Source of the DNA: Myoxocephalus aenaeus
Lineage: Eukaryota > Chordata > Actinopteri > Perciformes > Cottidae
NCBI GenBank assembly: GCA_038501785.1
Contig: JBAMJR010000180.1
Location: 6,386,001 to 6,450,000, forward strand
Reading direction: 5' to 3'
DNA length: 64,000 nt
Position 1 is the first letter of the stretch. Each line of letters begins with the position of its first letter. This document shows positions 34,324 through 46,722 of the stretch, one piece after another. The notes under the pieces were generated by a model. The model was not told the DNA's origin, did no database searches, and saw only the letters and a list, made by a program, of their open reading frames with translations. A program made the translations under genes and the position numbers.

Positions 34324-37300
34324 ACACTAAGCACTAGCAAGAGGGTTATTTTTGTTGCATTTCTGCACTTTGAAGATTAGTTTTAGGTATAGCATTAAAC
34401 AAAATCAGGATTTGGGGAGAGTTCAGCGAGTTCGTCTTTGGGTTTAAGGAAATAGGCTTGAACTAAAAGTTGAATGCGATACCATATCAGACCACTGAGA
34501 GGCGTGGGAAGTTTATCCTGTTGGGCGACACACACAACCTCACTCACCTCCGACGTAGAAAGTCTCTGTCTTGTCAACGGTCACGCCATCGTTGGCCTGA
34601 GCAGCAAACACACACACACACACACACACATGACATGAGAAGACAGTTAAAACCAGAATAGACTGTTTATTGTCAAACAGGACCTCATTGATGGGATTAA
34701 AGGGTGGCTCTCATGACTCAGCTGAATTAGCGCGCAGTGATTATTACTTTTGTGCCATCCGTCCCAGTGCAAATACTGCACTTGAGGTGTGGTGCTTCAA
34801 TAATATGGGTGTGTGTTAATCCTTCTCTCCTGATATTTTACCGTCTCACACAAGTGATTCCACATTCCCATCACCGGTTTCCTGTAGATTCCAGGATTGG
34901 TGGAGACGAACACCTGAGACACAAACGTCCGTTGGTTTTTAACAATAATCAGAAGAACGATGAGAGTTAACTTCTTTAAAACCACAACACGACCAACCTG
35001 CACAGGGAGCTGCAGCGTGGCGAGGATGTCCTCCACTTTGGACTTGAAGACCTCTGGTTTCAGTTTGCCTCTAGCGATCCCCATCTGGTTGGTGAAGAAC
35101 ACCACCTGTAGGAGGAGAGAGAGGGCAGACGGGGAAACCCAGTGTCACATTGCACAGGTTTCTAAATCTTCTAAACCGTTGCCTTTTTGCTAATCCTCAC
35201 CTTGAATCCTCTCTTGAGCAAGCTGGCCAGCCGGGGTTGAATCTCGGGGTACAGGATCCTGTTCATTGAACACACAAGCAGATCAATATTACGATGAACC
35301 AGAGAGAGAGAGACCATTTCAAAAGGGAAAGTGCAGACATACCTCCAGTCGTCTGGCGTGGTGGGAAAGACTTTTCCAGACTTGGTAGTGATGATGCAGC
35401 CGTCTATGTCAAACCCAGCAATCTGGACAACGGCAAGAACAATAAATAAAAAGTTAAACCGCAACCACAATTATTTTTCATTTTTGATCAGATAAGATAT
35501 AACTTTATTAACCCCCGAAGGAAATTCTATGGCCAAAGTTTGATCAAAGATCACAAAAAAATAATAAGAAAAAAACAATCAAATATAAATATAGACATTT
35601 ATGAACAATAGAGTAATTGTACGTTTTAAGACACCAATGCACAATAAAATCGCATTGAGAGTAAGATAAATGTAAAACATGATAAATGTTTGTTTTTTTA
35701 TACTAAATTAGAAAAAGTAAATTACAACATAAGATTTAAAACATAAATATGTTTGATTATTTTCTCGATTACTCAATTTATCATTTGGTTTGTAAAATAT
35801 AAACCAATATGTCCGCCTTTGTATTTAAGTGTCTTGTTTTGTCTCCGACCAACAGTCCAGAACACAAGGATATTAAGTTTACATTGAAAAAAACAACAAC
35901 TGAGAATTCTGTTGCTCAACTAATCAATAATCAATTAATCGTTGATGGATCTGCGGTGGCAGTAATGCATTTGTGGGAAACGTGATGAAATCCTTGCAAT
36001 CAAGGGTTAAAGGCTATTTTTTTTATTACATAAACACTGAAAACTGTACCTTTAAATATGTTAAATACTGTATATAATCATATTTTATTTTGAGGCCTAA
36101 ATTTCTTTTGAACGTTGCTGAATCAAAACTCTTTGATTCCAGACGCTGAAACTATGAAGAAGTAATAAATGAAGCCGCTCTATTGGAAACAGTTCCCACC
36201 TTTTCACTCCCTTTGACGCCAGCAGCCGTGTAAAGCATCAGGCTGCCGATCTGCTCCCAGCTGCTCTTTAGACATTCCTTCGAAGAAGATGAAGATGAAG
36301 GCTGGGTGCCGTTACCGCTCTCCGTCATCGACTTCTCCGCCAACTCCTGCAGCTGCTTGAGCTTTTCCTCTGCCATTCTCTCCTCGTCCTCATCTTCGTC
36401 CTTCACTCGTCCATCGGAGGCTTCCTCGTCTCGTCTTTGGCGCTTCACCTCAGGGCGGCTCTCTGGACTCAGCTGTCTTTTAGAGGACTTCACAGGAGAA
36501 AAACATTATTATTACTATTTCAGTTGTTTGTCTTTTTAGAGGACTTCACAGGAGAAAAACATTATTATTACTATTTCAGTTGTTTGTCTTTTTAGAGGAC
36601 TTCACAGGAGAAAAGCACATGTTGCACCAAACCAAGCACCATAACTAGCTCCAAATTAATTCAAATTAAACCTCTCTTTAAACGGATTAAATTCTGTGGC
36701 ACCAAAATGCTAATCTTCATCGTGATCCAGTGTTAACTTTAAACTTACACTGAAATGACTGTGTGTTTTTTTTATTTTTATGAATTGAGCAAAATAAGCA
36801 ATATCCTTGCAGAAATTTAAGGGACAGATTAAACTAATCTGAGTTTTATGACGATGCCGCTGAATTTCTCTCAAGAAACCAGTTCAGCTTAATGGGAAAA
36901 ATGTTTTTCCCTTACTGTGCTGTTTAAAAATGTTTTATCTTCTCTTATTTGGCCATATTGTTCCATTTATTTGGACAACAATTTATTTTTTTACTAGATC
37001 CAGACAGCAAGCACATTAATATATGTATTTTAGTTTGGGTAAGCAAGCATCTGGATTTACTCATTTTACTCTGACTTAAACTAAGACAAAATCTGTGTTG
37101 GTGCCTTAATAGCTGTCAATACAATAATTAAAATGTGATACCTTCATGGGAGAGGTGGAAAAGAAATCCTTTAAACTGCGCTTGGGAATTGAAGTCGACT
37201 GCGCCTCTTTGTCTTTCCCAGTTCTTCCTCCTTTTGTCTTGTCGGTGGCTTTTAGGCCTTTCTGTGCGGCGCTGGGGGCCGTTCCGTTTGAGCTCGGGGA

Positions 37301-38236
37301 GTAGAGCAGTTTAAAAGGGTGGCTCTGGTAAACCAGGAAGAGGGTGCCACCGTGGCGGAGTTTACCGGACTGGTTCCGGCCCAGCTTCTCACCGTCCAGG
37401 AAACTGGGATTGGGACCCAACTGTTGGAAGAAAAATAAGATATGCGAGAGCTTTGGACCGCATCCTTTATGCATAAACAGCGAGTTCAAAGGGTGTTAGA
37501 CAACCAGGGTGTGTCTAGATGATGACATAATTATGTGTGATGACATGATTGTGTGTTGGCAAATATTAACTCTCTCTTGTGTTTTCCAGCCTGACAGCTT
37601 CACATTAAGTAAGTGAATCATGAACTGTGCCACTGGGATGGGCCTCCGTGTTTGTTTTCATACCTGAGTAACAACAACATCCTGGTCTGCATAGCAAGCC
37701 ACCACCTTCACTGAAAGAAACCCAAGGAAACACCATTACCATCACGCATACTCACAGACACATGCACACATAGCTGGATATTCATTTGGAGCAGAAATGG
37801 TGACATTTATTTAATAGATGAATGCACTTTCTTTTAAGCAATAATGCAAAAACATCCAATTTGCATATGACAGCTTCACTAAATTTCCCTAAATAGACGA
37901 GATAACTAATCGAAAACATAAGCAGATGAATCAATACTGAAACATAATCGCAGCACTATATTCATTACATAGCCACAACTACTGTGGCAAGATACTGAAG
38001 ACACCTTTTATATCAGTGTTTGTTATTTGCTTTTAAAAGAAGAAAAATGTCAAATGGCTGCGTGTAGTTTATTTTTTTCGTGTGGGGTGTCATACAAAAG
38101 CACCAACTTCCTCACCCTGGTGCCTGGAGCATTTCTTGTCGGTGACTCCGGTGTCCGGGCCCCGGCCCAGAATCACTGCTCGTCCGTTCTCCAGCGGGAC
38201 CCGAACTCCAGAGCGGCCAACCAGCGTGCACGACAT
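30240..38236 (-). CDS. pnkp: Bifunctional polynucleotide phosphatase/kinase (PNKP)
   Basis: Seventeen exons: 38236-38116, 37710-37664, 37420-37142, 36487-36200, 35422-35343, 35258-35201, 35105-34998, 34913-34842, 34596-34548, 34248-34178, 33935-33843, 33733-33637, 33544-33483, 33263-33154, 32090-32003, 30639-30572 and 30360-30240; 603 codons plus stop. An N-terminal FHA domain (LGRGPDTGVTDKKCSRHQ) binds phosphorylated XRCC1/XRCC4. A charged Ser/Lys linker follows. The HAD 3'-phosphatase has motif I GFDIDGC, motif II VVFFTNQMG and the VGDAAGR / NWAPGRKKKDFSCSDRLFALN block. The 5'-kinase has the P-loop GFPASGKST and VDNTNPDPESRKRY, and ends QFSEG like human PNKP. It repairs DNA ends by 3'-dephosphorylation and 5'-phosphorylation in the nucleus. 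Motif I has Cys where Thr is usual. A tandem repeat triples one splice acceptor, and a hAT element sits in the next-to-last intron. Confidence 0.95.
30944..31240 (+). pseudogene. hAT transposase fragment with degenerate BED zinc finger
   Basis: A 98-codon frame resembling the N-terminus of ZBED-like hAT transposases: a basic start (FTFKKLSDGSLDKTKVVC) and a BED-finger stretch ending LMAKH. One expected Cys of the CxxC pair reads Ser, and one expected His of the second pair reads Tyr, so zinc binding is probably lost. The frame is cut by the nested TTAA element; transposase-like coding resumes in the same frame just past it for about 20 codons before being lost in a CT repeat. Confidence 0.7.
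31237..31584. mobile_element. Nested TTAA-flanked MITE (piggyBac-like)
   Basis: TAGGGTGACCAGA near 31238 and its exact complement ending at 31582 form terminal inverted repeats. TTAA stands on both sides (31233-31236 and 31585-31588). The host hAT reading frame continues across if one TTAA and the insert are removed, which supports precise TTAA insertion. A run of 37 G (31284-31320) lies near one end. No coding capacity. Confidence 0.7.
31284..31320. repeat. 37-base G homopolymer
   Basis: An uninterrupted G-run inside the nested MITE. Runs this long are rare in vertebrate DNA and may be partly an assembly or sequencing effect. Confidence 0.8.
32730..32975 (+). repeat. Retroposon 3' tail (L2/SINE-type)
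   Basis: The stretch GTAAGTCGCTTTGGATAAAAG followed by CGTCAGCTAAATGACATGTA and short TAATG repeats is the well-known 3' tail shared by teleost L2-like LINEs and their SINEs. The left boundary is uncertain. It lies in the pnkp intron between exons 33263-33154 and 32090-32003. Confidence 0.6.
33059..33138. repeat. (AC)n microsatellite
   Basis: About 40 AC units, starting roughly 15 bases inside the pnkp intron that begins at 33153 on the minus strand. On the transcript it reads as a long GT run just after the donor. Confidence 0.9.
34276..34322. repeat. (GT)n microsatellite
   Basis: About 22 GT units with one interruption in the pnkp intron between exons 34596-34548 and 34248-34178. Confidence 0.85.
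35488..35540 (+). repeat. Dispersed fish repeat end (TTATTAACCCCCGAAGGAAATTC type)
   Basis: The motif ACTTTATTAACCCCCGAAGG is a familiar dispersed repeat end in teleost genomes. It lies in the 777-bp pnkp intron between exons 36200 and 35422. The rest of that intron is AT-rich with no gene. Assignment is from memory. Confidence 0.4.
36481..36615. repeat. 57-bp tandem duplication across a pnkp splice acceptor
   Basis: A unit of about 57 bp repeats 2.3 times. Each copy contains, on the minus strand, CTCCTGTGAAG|TCCTCTAAAA, the acceptor and first bases of the pnkp linker exon. Only the copy nearest the exon (start 36487) gives an open frame; the two upstream copies run into a stop within about 8 codons. 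Confidence 0.85.
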
Positions 38237-39676
38237 CTGCGCGAGCGGCTTCTACTTTGAGCTTTAATGGCGTGTTTGTGAACGATTTAATAAACAAGTA
38301 TGAACCGAAACACAGAAACAATATACTTATCACACGAAGGCGCCCGTGTTTATTACACGCATGACACGTTACTATTTTTTGCCACAACTTCTTTGTATCT
38401 TAGTTGGTTGCCAGTGCAGCAAACCGGATGGGGACTTATTTTGAGGGTGCACCTACTGTCCAGCATAAAAATAGGTTCGGTTGGAACGTAACGTCCTTGA
38501 AAGTTCCGTTCATGACTTCGAGTCTTCCGGGATTTCAAACGTATAGTCTTATAATTCTTGATAATAGTCAGAAAAAGCCACGTCCCCCCAGGGTAAAGTA
38601 GACTTTATTTCATTGAATTAGTTTTATTTTAATAATACACATGTCGTTTATTCTGCATTGTAATGAGTTTCGGGTTTAAGTGTTGCGCAGCACAGTAAAG
38701 TTAAACATACCTGAGCGACTGAGCTGTTTGCGTCTCCACCCAGTCTGTCAGACAAAAATCAAAGAAGAAAGATACAAAAGACACATGAAGTAAGACAAGA
38801 TGTTCTATTCCTGTACTTACCTCCTGGTTTGGGTACAGTCTTCCATGCGCATACATTTGTCTAATTAGGAAGAAGTACCAGATCGTCATCTTTCCTTCTT
38901 ATTATACAATTTAATTATATGTTTTAATGAATATACTGTGGCATATTCTCGACCACGTTTTATAACTATACTCGTGAAGGATGGTTTGTTCAAGAAAACC
39001 TTTTGGTTTCACTTTGGTTTGTTTAATTTAGATGCGACATAGAACATGTTTTTCAGACATATTTCAGCAGAGCATAGGCTTCATGTTATATTCACCTTGC
39101 TTTCAAAGTTTTTATTCAAAATATACAAGTCCCATGTTTAAATGTGTTAATTGCCTAAAGAATTAGAATAGCCCCCCCCCCCACAACACAGAGTTTGACA
39201 TTAAAAGAGGGGGTGCTGGTGTTTGCAAAACACTGATATATTATACTCTTGAACCATCATTTAAACACAAATAGTCTTACTGGTTTATTTCACAGCCACT
39301 ATGTTGTGCTCTAAACATCCACAAATATGTACTGCCCGACAGGATGAGCAGGTTCAGGGTGTATTCACACACCGGGCATGGTGACAGACGGGTTGGTTTA
39401 TAACTATCCATTGATGTTTGAACTGGGCTGTAGTCACTGAAGTCCCGCCTCCTGTTTTTATTCTCCACTAACTACTCAATGCTGTTCTCACTTCCTTTCC
39501 CTCTTCTCTCCTGTCAGCTAGTGTCCTGGCTGGATTGCCTGTGTGGAAAACTGTCTTATAATACAAGCAGAAAGACAACTTGACTTTCAGGTAAACAATT
39601 ACTTTTTGCTTTTAGGTGTTTCATAAATGAAAAAAATGTTTTGGCTTTAATCTGTCATCTCTTCATTTCCCCACAG
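38237..39676. other. Divergent intergenic region between pnkp and the first TCAF gene
   Basis: About 1.4 kb upstream of both start codons. A TCAF leader exon ends at 39590 with a donor (ACTTTCAG|GTAAAC); the rest is AT-rich with a C-run near 39173-39181. No open frame here resembles a known protein. Confidence 0.5.
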
Positions 39677-39804
39677 GACAGCCAACTGACAAACGTACAT
39701 TTTGGTGCAACTGTTTAACCGCATTCACCTACGCAACTTACATCTGACTTTACTCTTCTCTCCAGCCTCTTCATCCGATCTTTAGAGCGTCGATCCTTCT
39801 GGCC

Positions 39805-42800
39805 ATGTCCAACCAACCCAAGGAAAATCCCCATGAAGGGGCCTATATGTCCCTGATGAGAGGCTTGAGAGAGCTGGACCTCTGTGGCCCCTTTGTCCCC
39901 AGTGACCTGTTGCTGACCGGAGACCATGCCTTTCCTTTAGCAATGAACAGCAAAGGTCAGGTCCTGATGGCAGCCTCTCTGTACGGCCGTGGGAGGATTG
40001 TGGTCCTGGGTCATGAGGGCTACCTGACCACCTTTCCTGCTCTGGTAGAGAACGCTCTGACCTGGCTGAGAGGAGATGGATCTGACAATGTCTCTGTGGG
40101 GGTCCACAAACACGTCAAGAAAGCCGCTGATAACCTCAGCAAATCCAGCTTCCAAGTCACAGTTGTTGGGGCCTTTAGTGACAATCGGGCGGTCGGTGTG
40201 TACGTGACGGACACCGACAGCGTTGGTGCAGATGCGAAGGACCTGGTGGCTTTTCTGAAAGATGGAGGAGGAGTGCTGATAGCAGGGCAGGCGTGGAGCT
40301 GGGCTGCAAACCACCCGAAAGAGAACACGCTGCTTCAGTTTGATGGGAATAAGGTTTCTGGTGTAGCAGGGATCTACTTCTCTGACCACAAGGGTGAGGC
40401 AGAGGTCCTGCCTGTCTACCCACAGATCCCATCTTCCTGGATGGCCGTAGTGTGAGTGTATAATGTACTTTTTATTTATTGCAACTTTTAATCTTAAAAC
40501 CTCTCTGCATGTTTGGCCCTCCACTTTTCAATCGTAATATCAATATAGAACATCTTTTTAGTATATAATATAACAAATATAATATATAATAATTATATTA
40601 TAATGTAATTACTTTCAAAAATAATATAACGGTTTGCCATAGCTGTTTGTCCAAATATATTTTTGTCAGGATGTTTGGTTGTGGTTAAGATGCATACACA
40701 AAGTTAGATTCTGGTCATGTTTTTCCTCAATGTCAAATATTCAAAAGAAGAAAGAAAAAATAGACTTTCATAGAGACACAAAATCAACCATCAAAAAGTT
40801 TGATTATGAATAAAAAAATATTAAAAAAATGTGATCGATACACTTACTTAATAGACTCAACCACATAGTTGGCATCTGTCTTTCTCTTTCAAATACAGGA
40901 TCGGTAAGGATTTTGAGGATGACTTGCAGTTCTTACTCCACGGGGTTTCAGAGTTTGACCTCCAAGGTGGAATGGTAGCTTCTGAGGTTCTGGTCCACGG
41001 CCCGCTAGCCTTTCCCATCGGGACCACGGACAGTGGACAGGCATTCCTGGCAGGAACCTACTATGGGCAGGGACGAGTCATTGTGGTCACACATGAAGGG
41101 TTTCTGGGACGAGAGGTAGAGTTTACATTAGACTTACAAGTCTAATGTAGTCAAATAGTCAAATAGTAAAAATATGTTTGTGTACTATGAGAGCAATTAT
41201 GATGACTCTGCCTGCTTATTTAGTTACATATTAACCTGCTGTTGGATGTTTCTGCTGTGCTAAATAATGAGATGTGTGCTGACCTGCCTTTCTTGTAATA
41301 ACTTCCTTTATCGCAGGCCATGGCTCCATTTTGGAAAAATGCTCTTCATTGGCTGGATGAAGGCCGGCAGGGGGTCGTTGGTGTCGCGCCAAATGTCGCC
41401 TTCGATGTTCTTAGCAAGTCGGGGATGCGGTGTGAGAAGACTGACTTCAGAGAAGACCTGAGCGTATTTGTGTGCAGAGCGTATAGCGATGCTCGTATGG
41501 AGGAAATCCAACAGTTTGTGGCAGAGGGAGGAGGCCTGCTGATCGGTGGACACGCCTGGTACTGGGCACAGTCGCACCCTGGGGAAAACGAAATAATTAA
41601 TTTCCCAGGTATGATAGTGCACCACCAGAGTTGCATTCCACACTGCCCAGTTCGTCCCACGCTGATATAACATAATGCATACGAAGCAAAATGTTCATCT
41701 TGGCGTGATAATGTATTAGGCAGTGACTCATATTTGGCACATCCCGACACAATGTCTTCCACTTTGTTGAGTGAGGAGACACATTTTCAGCAAACTGGAC
41801 GACTATGGGCTGTGTTATGCTAAAAAAGTACATGTTTTCTGACCACATCCAAAGTCTTGGCCAGTCGTCTTTGAGAGGGAGAGATGCAATTCATAGTAAT
41901 GCATCTAGTTGTAAAAAGTGCCACCGATAGTAGTGAAAAAATAGAGAGAAGTTGAAACTCAGCTTAGTTTCTCACCTCTGCAATCCCAGATTGTTGGTTT
42001 CGGAAAGTTACAGAAATTGTTGGCACAGTACAACCAGAGTATAATGGTGCCATCAAGAGGCAACCAGCTGAATGACCACTGGAGTTGGTGGTTCAGTGGC
42101 TGCAAAAGAAAGGTGCCAAAAATGTAAATCCAAACATTCTATTAACACGCCCAGTCCCAACCCTAAACTTAACCTTTTTAGCCCCATGGTGCCCATTATC
42201 GGACAAGGAAAGAGGAAAATAAGTCAAGTGACGTTTCCTAAAGGATCTCCGGAACCACAACGTTGATTAACTTCATTTAAATTGCTGAACTACAGTAAAG
42301 CCTTGTGGGAAGAGTTCTATCCGAACAGAAGAAAAAAAAACTTACCGTTAGGTTTATGTAATTACATAAACCCCGTAACCTCGCTGTCGGATTTCAATAA
42401 AAGATACTTCTTCGTAACCCTACGGGCATGTATGATTCTAATAAGGTATGATAGATCCTTGTGTGTAGTATATTAGTACCTGAAAAATCCAAATGTGGCC
42501 GGACTGTTTTTTTTCTTCTACTCGCTTCGACTTTTTCCACTCTGAAGGCTTCCGTGATTGTGGGAGGTTTCTTAGAACGCGTCACACGTCTTAAGCAGAG
42601 ATTTATGCAAATTTCAATACCCAGCATGCCACAAACCAATGGTGTTTAGGCATAAAGGTTATAACTTTTACATTTTTTTAATGGAACGACACAGTTTTTT
42701 GACTAAAACTCCTTGGTAACTCCCCAAGGCTTTGTTGTATTGTGATCTTGCAGATTCTGATTATTTAAGTCATTATCTTTACAAAGAGGGGTCTTACAAC

Positions 42801-45800
42801 TCTGTAGGTTGTTGTTTAGTCCTTTAAGCATGCATCTGGAAAAACTCGGGGGCGGCTCGAGAAGGCATTTTTGGGAAATCTTGCTTATATCATGCTGGAT
42901 GTTCATAGTTATGATCAAAATATGTTATAAAAGTGTTTTTATTTTTTCACAAATAAATTCTGAAAAAAATTATATGAAATGACACAAGTATTAGAACTAA
43001 TTTGGGGTTCATACGACTACTTGAACAGACCTCACTAAGGCCTCTTAGGGCTTCTCATAGTTTCAATAATGAGTTAATCAAATCGGGTTTGCTGGAATGT
43101 CTTTCAGGGAACAAAATCCTGAACGCAATGGGCTTGACCTTGTTGAAGAATACCATCAGCAAAGGTTTACACAAGGCCCCCATGCCAAGCAAGGCCATCA
43201 AAGACTCCTACCACTTCCGCCACCTCCTGCACCGCTTCGCCAGCCATGTGTCTCACGGTGTGGAGCTCGACAAGCACGAGGAGAAGCACCTCAAGAGGCT
43301 GGGCACGGACTGCGTCACCTACTTGCACATGAAGGCCCATGACTGCCCCTCCTATAAACAGGTGCTGTCCACCCTCACTTACATCGTGATGCAGTCGGGC
43401 ATGCCTCAGGTGAGTCGGCAAAATAGCACGAAAGCTTGATGAACTCGTTCCAGTTGAGCGGCACAAAAGACGACTTCCACCCAGATGTGTCACAGCAACA
43501 CCTTTTACATTCTTTCTTTCAAGGTGTGCAACAGCTGTCCTGTGAAGAGTCCCAAAGACCACCTGCTCCTCAGTGTGGGGGCAGAGGTGTATAAGGTTTG
43601 CCCAGATCCGGATGCCCTCCTGCCCTACCTCATCAAGGACAACCCCTTGATGCCGGTCGTCTACAACCACAAAATCAAGATCGACGTCAACACAAAAGGT
43701 CAGACCTCGTTGTTGTGGACACACATGCAAACTGTTTATGAGCTAAAACTTACATGCAGAATGAGCACACTTGTGAATAATTTGTGTCAGAGTAGTATCC
43801 CCATGATTCCTGTGACCTAACAGTGCGTGTTGACCACACGTCATGTTGAATTATGTGTGTGTTTGTGTGTGTGTCAGCTGGATTGGAGTGGATCAGTACA
43901 GGGCTCTACCTCTCTCCTGGTATGAAGACCTACATTTCCATGCCAGCAGAGATTGTCAACAAAGAATGGAAGGTGCTGTACACAAATTAAGTTTAGTGAC
44001 TCGGCTTCTTCTGGTTGCCGTCGTGGCATCCAAGAATAGGAGAGACAATGTCAATCAACGGGTCTTGGGGGTACACTTAACAATCAGTAACACGCATTCC
44101 TCCTCAGATCCAGATCAGCTGTCAAACAGACCACCTGAAGGGCGACGATTTGAAGAGAGCGCCGTGTGTTCACGAGCGATTTCCTGTCACCTCAGCGATG
44201 ATGCAGGTGTGGAACCTGTGGGGGGGACTCATCTACCTGGTGGCTCCACCCAACACAAAGGTGGAGGGGGCAGAGGTCACGGTGCAGATGGCTGTATCTG
44301 CACCATACTATAAATCTGGTGAGTCCGTGGTGGATTACACTGCTATATAAGAGTTCTGATACGATTATTAACATTTAGAAGCCGAGGCATACTATAAATC
44401 TGGTGAGTCTGTGATGGATTACACACTGGTAAATCCCCCACGGCAGATGTGTAGGGATAATGGTTATTAATGCTGGGACAATTCAAGTGAATTAACTTCA
44501 GTTTACCACATCATATCCATTAGAATGTATGAAAGGACGCATCACACTAAACTATACAATATAATTGTGTGTAATAGTCCATCCCTTTCTCCTCCTCAGG
44601 CGTGACCACAGCAGCTGAATGGTTGTTGCTGCGCACATCTCCCTCTCCCTGGGCGGAGCTGGAGTTTGAGAACATCATCCTCACTGTGCCGTCAGACGTC
44701 GTTCGGAGCCTGGATCGCCCCGACGAGTTGGCGGCCCTTTGGGATGAGATGATGAGGGGCATCGCTGACCTGGCTGCCATACCGCACAAATTTCCTCGCA
44801 AAGAACGCTTTGTAGCGGATGTGCAGATTTCCCATGGTAAGTTTTTTGCTTTGTCCAGAAAGATGAAACCCGTCGCAACTTGTGTTGGGTGAGAGGAATG
44901 TTACACCATGGACAGACCACCAGTCTATCACAGAACTAAGAGAAATAGGCAGACAGCCATTCAAGTTCACACTTACGGGATCCTGCATGTCCAAAAAAGG
45001 CTCAGTGCCAACTGTTGTGAATATAAAGTATCATGAAAATATATGACCAGGACTCTTAGGGACACTAGATGACATTGGGTGGATACTTCATCATGACGAC
45101 GTGACTTGGTTCAAAAGGAGTTTTGTAACAACACATGCTAATATGAGGCTTTGCTCTGATTGCATGCACTTAAACTAAAATATACTTTATATGGTTATTC
45201 TGTTCATGTGTGAAGCCCGATATCACAAATTACAAATTTGCCTCAGAGGCCTCTACAAGCCGTACTGCATACAGCATCCTCTGTTCTTGGACCCTCGCAT
45301 CGGAAAAAGGATAAACTCCCGAAAAAAACAAGTAGTAATACACAGTACTACAATATTTCTCTGCCAGAGATACGGAGCCCTGTTTTTTCTGATTTTGCTC
45401 TGTCCAGGCTGGATGCACGCTGGTTATCCCATCATGGGACACCATTCCTCAGCAGCTGAGCTGGTCAGCGTTAAACATATTAGGAGTAACAACCTGTGGG
45501 GGCCCATCCATGAACTGGGACACAACCAACAGAGACGCTGCTGGGAATTCCCACCAAACACCACAGAGTGCACATGCAACCTGTGGTCGGTGTATGTGCA
45601 CGAGGAGGTGCTGGGGATCAACAGGGCAAAGGTGGAGTATATCAGTTGTATTTGTTTAAAACAACATGTATTGTAACATGTTTTTATACCAATAGATGTG
45701 AAGACCACTCCTTTGTTGAGAAAAGTGTTTGGCTTTTCATTTTGGATCACATTGTTTCACAATCATTTAATGATTTTATGTTTCACATAATTTCATCTTG

Positions 45801-46722
45801 CTCAACGCAGGCTCATCCAAATGTGACTTTAGCAAGTCGCAAAAAACGAACAGAGGAGTTCGTGAAGGGGGGCAAGAAACGCAGCAGCTGGGCAATGTGG
45901 GTGGCTCTGGAGACGTACCTGCAGGTGAGAGACTATTACTTTTTATTCAACTCTGTCAAGAAAAGGTCACAGGAGTCAGTCAAAACAGTTGCACCAAACA
46001 GCCCAATTGTGGGTTCAAACCTTTTATTTGTCAAATCTTAATGTAATTAGTAAAACGGTACTTTAGCGCTTCTCTGCCTTAACGGACAAAGCATCTTTTC
46101 TCTATCGGCCTCTCATTCACCCATTCACACTCACACATTCACACACCAATGGCAACGGAGCTGTCAAAATATAATGACCGGACAAATGGTCGATGAGTTA
46201 GAGACAATTTCCTGCCGAGCCCTGAATTTGTGGCCTTTTTTTTAAATTAAATTTTTTTATGGCAGCTTTTTTTATTTTATTTTTATTCCAGTCTTATCCT
46301 TTTATAGGATGTATATCAAATGTGGTGTTGATACAGTCAAAAAATAGAAAGTAGAGCCAAAATCCATCATGACGAGCTTTTATGGTCAAAGAAGCTTTTT
46401 GTAGAGCAAATTGAGTTCTGATCTACACATCATTTCCAGTTATTATGGGGCCTTTAACTCTCTCTCTCTTTCCTTGTAGCTCCAGGAACAGTTTGGCTGG
46501 GATGCCTTGAAGAAGGTGTTTGCTGCCTACCACAAGATGAGCGACTTCCCAAAGGACAACGACGGAAAGATGAACCTGTATGCTGTGACCTTCTCCCAGA
46601 CTGTGGGGATGAACCTGTCTGCCTTCTTTAAGGCCTGGAGCTGGCCCATAGAAACAGCCACGGAGGAGAAACTCTCCAACCTGCCTCCCTGGAGCGACCA
46701 CCCCATGGTCCAGTACGACTGA
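39805..46722 (+). CDS. tcaf: TCAF-like protein A with intact M60-like metallopeptidase motif
   Basis: Eleven coding exons: 39805-40451, 40899-41115, 41317-41608, 43108-43409, 43524-43698, 43878-43972, 44108-44318, 44600-44836, 45408-45631, 45811-45924 and 46480-46722; 918 codons plus stop, close to mammalian TCAF1 as I recall it. A noncoding leader exon ends at 39590 and the coding exon's acceptor is at 39676. The N-terminal half has two related modules (GPFVPSDLLLTGDHAFPLA / GPLAFPIGTTDSGQAFLAG, each followed by GRG/GQGRVIVV.HEG and GGGLLIGGHAWYWAQ). The C-terminal half is the peptidase M60-like domain with HELGHNQQ at 45509-45523 and candidate third-ligand Glu residues 8 and 15 residues later (WEF, TTE). 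Mammalian TCAFs escort TRPM8 to the plasma membrane. The intact HExxH suggests zinc-dependent glycoprotein cleavage as the older role. No signal peptide is seen. Confidence 0.92.
41609..43107 (+). other. Enlarged intron 3 of TCAF A
   Basis: The matching intron of copy B is only 165 bases (51919-52083), so about 1.3 kb was gained here or lost there. I see no open frame, terminal repeat or target duplication clear enough to name an element. Confidence 0.5.
44306..44420 (+). repeat. Short duplication of an exon end and donor in TCAF A
   Basis: ATACTATAAATCTG|GTGAGT and about 20 following bases occur at the true exon 7 end (44318) and again 79 bases downstream, ending near 44420. The second copy is not found in TCAF B. 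Reading through to it meets a stop, so it is a decoy donor. Confidence 0.75.

Noticed and set aside
39937..40524. Long minus-strand frames opposite TCAF exon 1 (also 49258-49899)
   Set aside because: They are antisense shadows of a long conserved exon; they recur in both copies for that reason and resemble no known family.
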